The position numbers and the translations under genes were made by a program. 64,000 bases of DNA from Alloprevotella sp. Lung230 (lineage in GTDB: Bacteria; Bacteroidota; Bacteroidia; Bacteroidales; Bacteroidaceae). Positions 43,689 to 51,644 of this stretch are shown piece after piece (within the stretch, counting starts at the first letter, position 1; every line of letters begins with the position of its first letter). The DNA lies in contig NZ_JACSUD010000007.1 in NCBI RefSeq assembly GCF_014385435.1, positions 38,490 through 102,489 of the forward strand, written 5' to 3'. A model generated the notes under the pieces. The model did no database searches and was not told where the DNA came from. It saw nothing but the letters and a program-made list of their open reading frames with translations.

Positions 43689-46682
43689 ATGCCTCTCCAT
43701 CTTATGTTTTCATCTTTCTCTTCCCGTCTCCTCCGCATCTTCATGGTAAGTTGCGTGTTCACATTAGCGCATGTGTGGACGGCTCGTGCACAAATCGAGG
43801 GTTTGCGCACAGGTACGCTTCCCAACGGCTTGACCTACTACGTCTGCCACGATAGCAGCACGCCCGGCGAAGCTCAATTCTACCTCTATCAGAATGTCGG
43901 TGCTATCCTCGAAAACGACCGGCAGAAAGGTTTGGCACACGTGCTTGAACACCTCGCGTTCAACACCACCGAGCATTTTCCCGAGCGCGTGATGACTTTC
44001 CTGCGCTCCAACAATCTCCACGATTTTGAAGCCTTCACCGGCAAAGATGAAACCCGCTATGCGGTGCACAATGTCCCTGCCGCCAACACCGCACTGACCG
44101 ACCGCATGCTTCTCCTCTTGGCCGACTGGTGCCACGGCATCAAGATGCTTCCTGCCGATGTGGAGAAAGAGCGCGGCATCGTGCTCGAAGAGTGGCGTAG
44201 TCGCTACAATGTCGACCAGCGTATGAACGACGTCATCGATCCGGTGCTTTACAACAATGCACGCTACGCCCAGCGCAACGTCATCGGTTCGCCGGAGATT
44301 TTGCAGCAATTCAAAGCCAAAGACGTGCAGCGTTTCTACGACACGTGGTATCGCCCCAACCTCCAGTTTGTCGCCATCGTCGGCGACATCAACCCCGAAG
44401 AGTGGGAAGCCAAGGTGAAGGCCGTGTTGAGCAAGGTGCCCAACAAGAAAGCTCCTGTCGATCTTGATGCGCGCACCATCGCCGACAATGCCACACCGCT
44501 CTACACCCGCTTCATCGACCGTGAGAATACTGCTCCTTCGCTGGGTATCTATCAGCGTTTCGACCAGCGCGACAGCACACGCATCGCCCATATCAAGCAC
44601 AACACCTTCTTCACACAAATCTTCAACCGCTTGGCGCCACGTCGTTTTGCTGCATTGCGCAACGATGGTAGCGAAGACTTCATCGCCGCCTCGGTGAGCC
44701 TTTCTCCCTTGGTACGCTTGCAAAGTCAGATGGCGTGGGATGTTGTGCCTTTCCACGGAAAAGAGTACAATGCCCTGTGTCAAGTGCTGGCCGTCCGCGA
44801 AGATTTGCGACAGCGTGGGTTTAGCGAAACCGAATTTGACGCTGTACGCAAAGAAATCTACAACGGCATCAAAACGTTGCTGGAATCAGAAGAAGGCCTC
44901 GGCACGCCCGACAACCTTTTCCAACTTTTCAAAGAAAACTTCCTGCTGCAACGCCCCATCAAGTCTTTCCGTCAGCAACTGCAAGACAACCTCGAAGAAC
45001 TCGTAGAACTGGAGGTCGACGACATGAACGAGTGGCTTCGCTCGATGCTCGATGGACGCAATCTCAGTTTTGTCACCTTTTCGAGAACGGCCGATGAAAT
45101 GAACCTTACGCAGGCACAATTCACCGAAGCCCTTGCGCAAGCCGACCCCTCCACGGTGCAACCTGTTGCTCACGCTCCCATCACCCGCCTCATCGACTTC
45201 GACCTGCCGGCCGGACACATCACCGCCACCCAAAACATCACGGCTCTCGCAGCCCAAGAGTGGACGTTGAGCAATGGTGCACGCGTGTTCTACAAGTACG
45301 TGCCCAACCCCAAAGGCCGCTTCTTCTTTGCCGGCTCTGCGCCCGGTGGCGCTGTTTCCATCACAGCACGCGACCTTCCGGCCTACACCGCCGTGACGCA
45401 GCTCATCATGCAAAGCGGGGTGCACAACTATTCGCGCAATCAGCTTTACGAATGGGTAAGAAACAAGGATTTCGATCTCTCCATTTCCTCGTCTGAAACC
45501 TCCAGCGGTATCGGAGGCGAATCGGCTGCCGCTGTGGCCGACGATTTCTTGGGCTATGCCCATCTTGTCTTGGCGCATCAGCGTTTCGATCGTAACATCT
45601 TCGACCGCTATGTGCAGCGCAGTGCCTATGTCGCCTCTACCCGCAGCACCACTGGTATGCAGGCTGTGCAAGATTCTATCCAAGAACTGCTCAATCCCAT
45701 CACCCCCGAAAATCCTCGTAAGGACGCCGACTTTTACAAAAAGATACGTCACGAGGATCTCGCTCCGCTCTTTGCCTCCCAGTTTGGACGTGCTGAGGCT
45801 TTCACTTTCTGTATCGTAGGCGACCTGCCCGAAGCACAGGCACGCCAACTTGTGGAGCGCTATCTGGCCTCCCTCCCCGGCCATGCCGACCGCCGTACCG
45901 CCACGTTGCAATCGCTCGCACCACAGCGCAGTCTCGATTTTTCTTCCAAAGCCCCCGAAATCAAGCGTGAGTTTCTCGTAGACACCGAGGGCGACCAAGG
46001 CGAAATCGAAATCGCTTATCTCAACGACCTCAACCTCAATGAGCGTGAGCAAGCCGCTCTCGAAGTGTTCCGTGGCTTATTGGAAAACCGCTATTTCGAG
46101 GAGTTGCGCGAAAAAGCCCGCGCCACCTACACCATCGGGGTGCGCAGCCGCTACAACGCTCCCACCGATGCCGAGACAGCAGGACTGGCCACGCTCAACA
46201 TTCACTTTACCACTGAGCGCGCCCGTACCGATGAGATGAAAGCGCGTGCCTATGAACTTCTCCGCGACATCGCTGCCGGACATTTCTCTGCCGACGAGTT
46301 CAAAGCCGTACAAGTGCCTTTGGCCGTCAATGCCGCTACCGAAGAAACGCACACGGAAAGCAACACGCCCGAAGCCCTTTTGTGGATGGGAATGCTCAAC
46401 GTCTATGCCGAAACAGGGACGGTACCTCAACTTCCGGCCGATCTCGCTGCCGAAGTGGACAAAGCCACCGTTACATCGGGTAAGACCAAAGGCAAAACGC
46501 AACAACAGCCTAAGGCGCAGCCCACTGCTGCCCAAGCGCCCGCAGCGTTGGTAGACAATGCTTTCAGCCAACTCACGCCGGAAGATGTGCAGTCCGTTGC
46601 CACTCGTCTGCTGCAAGGAGCCCGCCACCGCGACATCGTGGTCAAAGCCCTTCCTCCTGCCGAGCGCAAGTGGGAAAAGTAA
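43689..46682 (+). CDS. M16-family zinc metalloprotease (two-domain)
   Basis: A 997-residue exported protease with a hydrophobic N-terminus ending in TARAQ (residue 35). The inverted zinc motif HVLEH is at 84-88 in GLAHVLEHLAFNTTEHFP, with the third ligand in a later VEKERGIVLEEWRS. The second half repeats the fold without the zinc motif, as usual in full-length pitrilysin-type enzymes. A charged, Gln/Ala-rich low-complexity insert (about 935-960, KTKGKTQQQPKAQPTAA) precedes the end. It probably degrades peptides in the periplasm, fitting a peptide-uptake role for the SusCD locus; the substrate is inference. Confidence 0.93.
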   Translation: MPLHLMFSSFSSRLLRIFMVSCVFTLAHVWTARAQIEGLRTGTLPNGLTYYVCHDSSTPGEAQFYLYQNVGAILENDRQKGLAHVLEHLAFNTTEHFPERVMTFLRSNNLHDFEAFTGKDETRYAVHNVPAANTALTDRMLLLLADWCHGIKMLPADVEKERGIVLEEWRSRYNVDQRMNDVIDPVLYNNARYAQRNVIGSPEILQQFKAKDVQRFYDTWYRPNLQFVAIVGDINPEEWEAKVKAVLSKVPNKKAPVDLDARTIADNATPLYTRFIDRENTAPSLGIYQRFDQRDSTRIAHIKHNTFFTQIFNRLAPRRFAALRNDGSEDFIAASVSLSPLVRLQSQMAWDVVPFHGKEYNALCQVLAVREDLRQRGFSETEFDAVRKEIYNGIKTLLESEEGLGTPDNLFQLFKENFLLQRPIKSFRQQLQDNLEELVELEVDDMNEWLRSMLDGRNLSFVTFSRTADEMNLTQAQFTEALAQADPSTVQPVAHAPITRLIDFDLPAGHITATQNITALAAQEWTLSNGARVFYKYVPNPKGRFFFAGSAPGGAVSITARDLPAYTAVTQLIMQSGVHNYSRNQLYEWVRNKDFDLSISSSETSSGIGGESAAAVADDFLGYAHLVLAHQRFDRNIFDRYVQRSAYVASTRSTTGMQAVQDSIQELLNPITPENPRKDADFYKKIRHEDLAPLFASQFGRAEAFTFCIVGDLPEAQARQLVERYLASLPGHADRRTATLQSLAPQRSLDFSSKAPEIKREFLVDTEGDQGEIEIAYLNDLNLNEREQAALEVFRGLLENRYFEELREKARATYTIGVRSRYNAPTDAETAGLATLNIHFTTERARTDEMKARAYELLRDIAAGHFSADEFKAVQVPLAVNAATEETHTESNTPEALLWMGMLNVYAETGTVPQLPADLAAEVDKATVTSGKTKGKTQQQPKAQPTAAQAPAALVDNAFSQLTPEDVQSVATRLLQGARHRDIVVKALPPAERKWEK

Positions 46683-46708
46683 GATCTCTTCATTCTCCTA
46701 AATACGAC

Positions 46709-46742
46709 AATGGGGTGTGCCACATTAGGCACACCCCATTGT
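46709..46742. terminator. Hairpin terminator after the M16 gene
   Basis: Perfect 13-bp stem AATGGGGTGTGCC (46710-46722) / GGCACACCCCATT (46729-46741), followed by GTTGTTT. It separates the plus-strand protease gene from the convergent small lipoprotein gene. Confidence 0.85.
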
Positions 46743-46779
46743 TGTTTAGGTAAATTGGAAGTACGTAGTTGAGGGGAGA

Positions 46780-47292
46780 CTATTTATTAACTTCAAGTTG
46801 TGCTTTTCCATTCACATAGGTAAAGCTGAAAGTTTGTATTTCACGATAAAAATGGTAGGGAACATCCGAAGTTTCTCTATTTGTCTCACATTGCTTCACC
46901 ACAATCTTATAAGTGGTGGCATTTTTCAATCCGGAAAATTCATAAGTAAAATCATGATGACACATACAATTTGCAGATATTCCTTTTCCGAGAATATACA
47001 ATATGCACTCTTTATCAGAATTTTCTACTGTTCCCGATAAGAGAGCATCACATGGGAAAGTAAGATTTTTTACAATCATACGAAGCCGACCTTCAGGCAA
47101 GGTAAACAATTGCACTTGATCTTCATTGGCTATCTGTTTTTCAGCCTTGCATTCTGAGAAAGAAAACTTTTGGAGATTTTTACCCAGCAGTACTCCTACC
47201 CCTTCATTCTGAATAGGTTCAATAGAATTCTCCGAGCATGCTTCAAACATTAATAGTGCTAACAAGCAGCATAAGAATTTTAATTTACACAT
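46780..47292 (-). CDS. Small Cys-containing lipoprotein, hypothetical
   Basis: A 170-residue predicted lipoprotein (MCKLKFLCCLLALLMFEAC, lipid Cys19). The mature part has a CMCHH segment and further cysteines (FSECKAEK, TFPCDALL, KECILYIL, VKQCETN) and is beta-rich. No family recognised. It is much AT-richer than the neighbouring genes, suggesting transfer. A TATATTTG box on the minus strand at 47332-47339 is a plausible promoter. The frame extends to 47334, but the Met at 47292 gives the lipoprotein signal. Confidence 0.72.
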   Translation of the reverse strand: MCKLKFLCCLLALLMFEACSENSIEPIQNEGVGVLLGKNLQKFSFSECKAEKQIANEDQVQLFTLPEGRLRMIVKNLTFPCDALLSGTVENSDKECILYILGKGISANCMCHHDFTYEFSGLKNATTYKIVVKQCETNRETSDVPYHFYREIQTFSFTYVNGKAQLEVNK

Positions 47293-47410
47293 GACTTCTA
47301 GTATTATGAGATTTAACAACATTGATGGCAGCAAATATAAGATTTTTCATTTTAATCTTCCAAATAAATTGCACCAAAAAATCCCGAAAGACCAAAACAT
47401 TTAACATACA

Positions 47411-47808
47411 AAAAAATCCCCCTCGCGCGCGTATACCCTACAATAGCACGTGTTTTTTGCCTTCACTCCTTCACCACAGGGGATAGACGCCAGAAAAACA
47501 GTCCGTTACGGGTGAAGGCATTCGACGTCTGTGCCTTCACCTGCCTTCACCACTGTTGCCCCTCGGTGAAGGCGGTGAAGGCAAAAAACAAGCCTATTGT
47601 GTAGTGATGCGCACGTACGCGCGAGGGAGAAAAAGCAAAGTATCGCTGTCTCCTACCTCTGAACATCTACCTCTGATCTAAGTCCATCTACCTCTGAGGT
47701 AGAAAAAACTACGTCTGAGCTAAATTCCTCCAGCTCCCTCGCAGGAATGTTAAAGTCGTGTTAAAGTCAAGGATGAGTGGCACTTTTCGTGGACGAGATG
47801 TCTATATA
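47411..47808. repeat. Composite repeat, copy B (inverted relative to copies A and C)
   Basis: Three joined parts. First, a 208-bp palindromic element (47420-47627) with terminal CCCTCGCGCG / CGCGCGAGGG, arms GTTTTTTGCCTTCACTCC / GGTGAAGGCAAAAAAC and seven GCCTTCAC-type words. Second, a CTACCTCTGA array at 47653, 47667, 47688 and 47709 (the last three 21 bp apart). Third, a tail with GTTAAAGTCGTGTTAAA and a short open frame. Reading the minus strand of 63096-63491 gives almost the same sequence, by eye about nine bases in ten. Confidence 0.88.
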
Positions 47809-47877
47809 CTTATAGGGGCAGGCCTTCTCTCTGGAAGTCAAATTGGCTGGTTTCTTTCAGCGTTGGACGTTCCGTAG
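47758..47877 (+). other. Short open frame at the edge of copy B
   Basis: A 39-codon frame starting with GTG and reading VLKSRMSGTFRGRDVYI. The matching frame in copy C (minus strand from 63146) reads VLKARVSGGFLGRDVYI, then diverges. It may be a conserved tiny gene or simply shared repeat sequence. Not a confident gene. Confidence 0.3.
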
Positions 47878-48254
47878 GTTCGTCGTCCTTCCTCCTCACA
47901 CTACGGCTATTCAGAGAAGCCCCCTCCGGGGACTACCCTGCGGCTTTGGACTTGTACGATGTAGAAGAATGTCTGATATTCACCGCACGAAGTAGAAGCC
48001 CCCGTGGGCGGTTTTGATGAAGTTCGGCGGCAGCGCAAGTAAAGTTGCGCAAGTGCCGAAAAAAGTTCGATAAGTCAGAGAAATTCTATAAACCAAACTT
48101 TGGTTTATGTAATTCAAACTTTGGTTTATGTAAACCAAACCTTGGTTTATATAATTCAAACCTTGGTTTATAGTTTGCGACGCTCGCCGACCAAAATTTG
48201 AAACGTCCCGTAGACTTTGTCAAAGGGCGCACCGACTACATAATAAGCGTTTTC
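47878..48254. repeat. Intergenic region with four-unit 21-bp AAACCAAA/TTTGGTTT array
   Basis: Four units of exactly 21 bp occupy 48090-48110, 48111-48131, 48132-48152 and 48153-48173. Units 1 and 3 begin AAACCAAAC; units 2 and 4 begin AATTCAAAC; all end (T/C)TTGGTTTAT. Unit 1 is an 8-bp inverted repeat around one base. Units alternate in pairs (1 and 3 alike, 2 and 4 alike) as if a 42-bp pair had been copied. The rest of the stretch shows no gene. The tsaB promoter lies 82 bp beyond. Confidence 0.85.
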
Positions 48255-48286
48255 TTTGGCACATTACTGATAAAGATGTACCTTTG
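48255..48286 (+). promoter_or_regulatory. Promoter of the tsaB-murA-rseP run
   Basis: TTTG (48255-48258) and TACCTTTG (48279-48286) are 20 bp apart, an exact consensus fit, 107 bp before the tsaB start. Confidence 0.75.
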
Positions 48287-48393
48287 CAGGCGATAATTTG
48301 GGGAGATGTGCGCCGAAAGCAAGCGCCTTTTTCTGTCGAAAGGGGAAAGTCCCCCCGAGAAATCTCCCAACCTGATGTAAAATCATTGACTCA

Positions 48394-49086
48394 ATGTCCT
48401 GCATACTCCATATCGAAACCTCCACTTCCGTTTGCTCCGTAGCCGTGAGCGAAGACGGGCAAGTGATTTTTGAACAGCAAAACCTGGAAGGCCCCAACCA
48501 TGCCCGTGTGCTCGCCCCCTTTGTGGACGAGGCCTTGAGCTTCGCTGAGAGCCACGCCATCCCGCTCGATGCCGTGGCCGTGTCGAGCGGACCGGGCAGC
48601 TACACCGGGCTGCGCATCGGTGTGTCGACCGCCAAGGGCGTGGCCTACGGCCGCGGCGTGCCGATGATTGCCGTGCCCACGCTCAAGCTCATCACCGTGC
48701 CCACGCTCCTCTTCCGCGACGACCTGCCCGACGATGCCCTCCTCGTGCCGATGATTGATGCCCGCCGCATGGAGGTCTACGCTGCCGTCTACGACCGCGC
48801 CCTCAACGCTGTGCGCGAGGTGCAGGCCGACATCGTCGATGCCGACACCTATCGACCTTGGCTCGACGAGCGCCCCGTCTACTTCTTGGGCGACGGCATG
48901 GAGAAGTGTAAGGCTGTCATCGACCACCCCAACGCTCACTTCATCGACGGCGCTCTCCCGCTGGCCAAATATATGGCTCCGCTGGCAGAGCGTGCCCACG
49001 CCAAGGGCGAATTTGTCGACACCGCCTATTTCGAACCTTTCTACCTGAAAGAGTATCAAGCCACCACCCCTAAAAAACGCTTCTGA
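48394..49086 (+). CDS. tsaB: tRNA threonylcarbamoyladenosine synthesis protein TsaB
   Basis: A 230-residue ASKHA-fold protein that partners TsaD and TsaE in making t6A at tRNA position 37. Seen: the nucleotide-binding start ILHIETSTSVCSVAVSEDG, NHARVLAPFVDEAL, and SSGPGSYTGLRIGVSTAKGVAYG, the family hallmark around residue 66-83. The C-terminal part is of ordinary length. First gene of a run on the plus strand; DUF4290 follows after 2 bp. Confidence 0.93.
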   Translation: MSCILHIETSTSVCSVAVSEDGQVIFEQQNLEGPNHARVLAPFVDEALSFAESHAIPLDAVAVSSGPGSYTGLRIGVSTAKGVAYGRGVPMIAVPTLKLITVPTLLFRDDLPDDALLVPMIDARRMEVYAAVYDRALNAVREVQADIVDADTYRPWLDERPVYFLGDGMEKCKAVIDHPNAHFIDGALPLAKYMAPLAERAHAKGEFVDTAYFEPFYLKEYQATTPKKRF

Positions 49087-49088
49087 AC

Positions 49089-49628
49089 ATGCTACCCTAC
49101 AACACGCAACTTCCCCCACTGCGGCTGCGCGCCTACGGTCGTGAGGTGCAAGAGATGGTGGAGCGTGCGCTCGCCATGACCGATCGGGAGGAGCGCACCC
49201 GCTATGCCCACCAAATCGTGCAGGTGATGAAGATGGTGGCAGCCAAGACGAAGTCGGGGATTGACAACGAGGTGCAAATCTGGAACCACCTGGCACGCAT
49301 CGCCGACTATCGCCTCGACATCGACTTCCCGTGCGAGATTGAGCCGCACACGGAGGCTGTGCGCCCCGGGAGGTTGGCCTATCCCGACCATCGTCTGCGG
49401 ATGAAGAACTACGGCAAACTGGTGGAGCAACTGTTTCGGAGGATTGAGTCCGAAACCGACATCGCCACACGCAACGCGCTCCTCCGCCAAGCCGCTGCCC
49501 ACATGTGCACCACACTCGCTGCGGCCCGCAACGGACATCCCGACCAACGGCGCATGGTGCGCGACATCGTGGTGGGCGTGAACGGCGCTTTGACCGAAAG
49601 CGAAGTGGCCGACGCCTTAGAACAATAA
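49089..49628 (+). CDS. DUF4290 family protein
   Basis: A 179-residue soluble, helical, charged protein matching the DUF4290 family, a Bacteroidota-specific family regularly found next to murA. Seen: MLPYNTQLPPLRLRAYGR, the conserved EVQIWNHLARIADYRLDID and the C-terminal stretch around residues 150-179. Function unknown. It begins 2 bp after tsaB and ends 16 bp before murA, so tight coupling to cell-wall synthesis is suggested by context only. Confidence 0.88.
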   Translation: MLPYNTQLPPLRLRAYGREVQEMVERALAMTDREERTRYAHQIVQVMKMVAAKTKSGIDNEVQIWNHLARIADYRLDIDFPCEIEPHTEAVRPGRLAYPDHRLRMKNYGKLVEQLFRRIESETDIATRNALLRQAAAHMCTTLAAARNGHPDQRRMVRDIVVGVNGALTESEVADALEQ

Positions 49629-49644
49629 TCCCCTACACCTACTT

Positions 49645-50949
49645 ATGGCTTCTTTCATCATCGAAGGCAATCGCCGCTTGAAGGGCGAAATCACTCCTCA
49701 GGGCGCTAAGAACGAGGCGCTGCAAGTGATTTGCGCCACCTTGCTCACTTCGGAGGAAGTGCGCCTGCAGAACGTGCCCGACATTGTCGACGTCAACAAC
49801 CTGATACAGCTCCTTTGCGACATCGGCGTGAAGGTGACGCGCTATGGGCACGGCGACATTTCCTTCCAGGCCGATGCCCTCAATCTGGACTACCTGCGCT
49901 CGGAGGAATACCTTGACCGCTGCGCTGCGTTGCGCGGTTCGGTGCTGACCATCGGTCCCCTCGTGGCCCGCTTCGGTCGTGCCACCATCAGTAAGCCTGG
50001 TGGCGACAAAATCGGCCGCCGCCGCTTGGATACCCATTTCTACGGGCTGAAACAACTCGGGGCGGAGTTTCACTTCGATGCCGAAAAAGGCATCTTCGAA
50101 CTCGCTGCCCGCCGACTGCAAGGCGCCTACATGCTGCTCGATGAGGCTTCCGTGACCGGAACGGCCAACATCATCATGGCCGCCGTCCTGGCAGAGGGCA
50201 CGACCACCATCTACAACGCGGCGTGCGAGCCCTACATCCAGCAACTCTGCCACCTGCTCAACCGCATGGGCGCCAACATCTCGGGCATAGCCTCCAACCT
50301 CATCACCATTGTCGGCGTGACGGAACTGCATGGCGCCACCCACCGCATCCTGCCCGACATGATTGAGATAGGGTCGTTCATCGGCATCGGCGCTATGGTG
50401 GGCGACGGGCTTACAATCAAGGACGTCTCCCTGCGCGACCTGGGGATGATTCCCGATGCTTTCCGCCGTCTGGGCATCCGCGTGGACGAGCGCGGCGACG
50501 ACCTCTTCATCCCCGGCCGTCAGCGCTACGAAATCGAGTCGTTCATCGACGGCTCGTTCATGACGCTGGCCGATGCCCCCTGGCCGGGACTCACGCCCGA
50601 CCTCCTCTCCATCCTCCTTGTCGTGGCCACGCAAGCCAAAGGCAGTGTTTTGTTTCACCAGAAGATGTTTGAGAGTCGTCTCTTTTTTGTCGACAAACTC
50701 ATCGACATGGGAGCGCAAATCATCCTTTGCGACCCGCACCGCGCTGTGGTCGTGGGGCACAATTTCGACATCGCCCTCAAGCCCCACCGCATGGTCAGCC
50801 CCGACATCCGCGCCGGCATCGCCATGCTCATCGCCGCAATGTGTGCCGACGGCACGAGCCGCATCGACAATGTCGGGCAGATCGACCGCGGCTATGAACG
50901 CATCGAAGAGCGCCTGAACGCTTTGGGCGCCTCCATCAAGCGTGTGTAA
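49645..50949 (+). CDS. murA: UDP-N-acetylglucosamine 1-carboxyvinyltransferase, Asp active site
   Basis: A 434-residue cytoplasmic enzyme for the first committed step of peptidoglycan synthesis. Seen: GAKNEALQVICATLLT near the start, RGSVLTIGPLVARFG, and the PEP-loop KPGGDKIGRRRLDTH. The position of the catalytic Cys of E. coli MurA (GGCAIG) is Asp121 here (GAC at 50005-50007). Asp-type MurA enzymes remain active but are not alkylated by fosfomycin, so intrinsic insensitivity of this target is expected from known biochemistry. Other motifs and length are normal. Confidence 0.96.
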   Translation: MASFIIEGNRRLKGEITPQGAKNEALQVICATLLTSEEVRLQNVPDIVDVNNLIQLLCDIGVKVTRYGHGDISFQADALNLDYLRSEEYLDRCAALRGSVLTIGPLVARFGRATISKPGGDKIGRRRLDTHFYGLKQLGAEFHFDAEKGIFELAARRLQGAYMLLDEASVTGTANIIMAAVLAEGTTTIYNAACEPYIQQLCHLLNRMGANISGIASNLITIVGVTELHGATHRILPDMIEIGSFIGIGAMVGDGLTIKDVSLRDLGMIPDAFRRLGIRVDERGDDLFIPGRQRYEIESFIDGSFMTLADAPWPGLTPDLLSILLVVATQAKGSVLFHQKMFESRLFFVDKLIDMGAQIILCDPHRAVVVGHNFDIALKPHRMVSPDIRAGIAMLIAAMCADGTSRIDNVGQIDRGYERIEERLNALGASIKRV

Positions 50950-50968
50950 GACACAACTATTATAGCTT

Positions 50969-51550
50969 ATGATTAAACCCGAAGACGTTTACCTCATCGG
51001 CCGCCTCACCCGCACCCACGGCATCAAGGGCGAAATGGAACTCCAATTCACCGACGATGCTTTCGACCGCGGTGAGGTGGACTATGTTGTGCTCCTGCTG
51101 GACGGCATTTTCGTCCCTTTCTTCTTTGAAGAATATCGTTTCAAAAACAACGAAGCCGCCCTCATCAAGTTCGAGGAGATCGACTCTGAAAAAGATGCCC
51201 GCCGCTTGGTCGGTGTTTCCGTGTATTATCCGCACGCCGCTTTGCCCGCTGATGATGCTCCGGAAATCCGCAGCCTCCAAGCCTTTGTAGGCTACACCGT
51301 ACTGCTCCCCGACCTGACCGCCGTCCAGGCCGATGACACCGAAGATGCCGGTATGCCCACACGCGAACTGGGGTGCATCACCCACGTGGCCACCACGCCT
51401 TCCAGTGCGCTGCTCACAGTCGAAACCGAGGAGGGCGAGGAGGTGCTGCTGCCGCTGCACGACGACTTCGTCCTCGACTACGACACGCGCCGGCGCTATC
51501 TCGTGCTCAATGTGCCCGAGGAGATTTTAGAACTCAATGCAGCCCGGTAG
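50969..51550 (+). CDS. rimM: Ribosome maturation factor RimM
   Basis: A 193-residue 30S assembly factor. Seen: the N-terminal YLIGRLTRTHGIKGEMELQ (RimM beta-barrel start) and a PRC-barrel C-terminal half (LQAFVGYTVL...LLPLHDDFVLDYD) that binds protein S19. An acidic spacer (ADDTEDAGMP) lies in the middle. It is 19 bp downstream of murA, as in many Bacteroidales. Confidence 0.93.
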   Translation: MIKPEDVYLIGRLTRTHGIKGEMELQFTDDAFDRGEVDYVVLLLDGIFVPFFFEEYRFKNNEAALIKFEEIDSEKDARRLVGVSVYYPHAALPADDAPEIRSLQAFVGYTVLLPDLTAVQADDTEDAGMPTRELGCITHVATTPSSALLTVETEEGEEVLLPLHDDFVLDYDTRRRYLVLNVPEEILELNAAR

Positions 51551-51644
51551 GAGCGTAAAAAATCCTTGACTGCACGACATCTCGTACAGGATTTCCACCC
51601 ACTGAGAGGAGGAGCATATAGGTAAATCGCAAAGCAACAGAACG

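Noticed and set aside
47411..47808. Integration or attachment site of a genomic island
   Set aside because: No integrase or tRNA gene near either copy, and the copies are inverted, not direct.
48090..48173. CRISPR array
   Set aside because: Units abut directly with no unique spacers and no cas genes are in the window.
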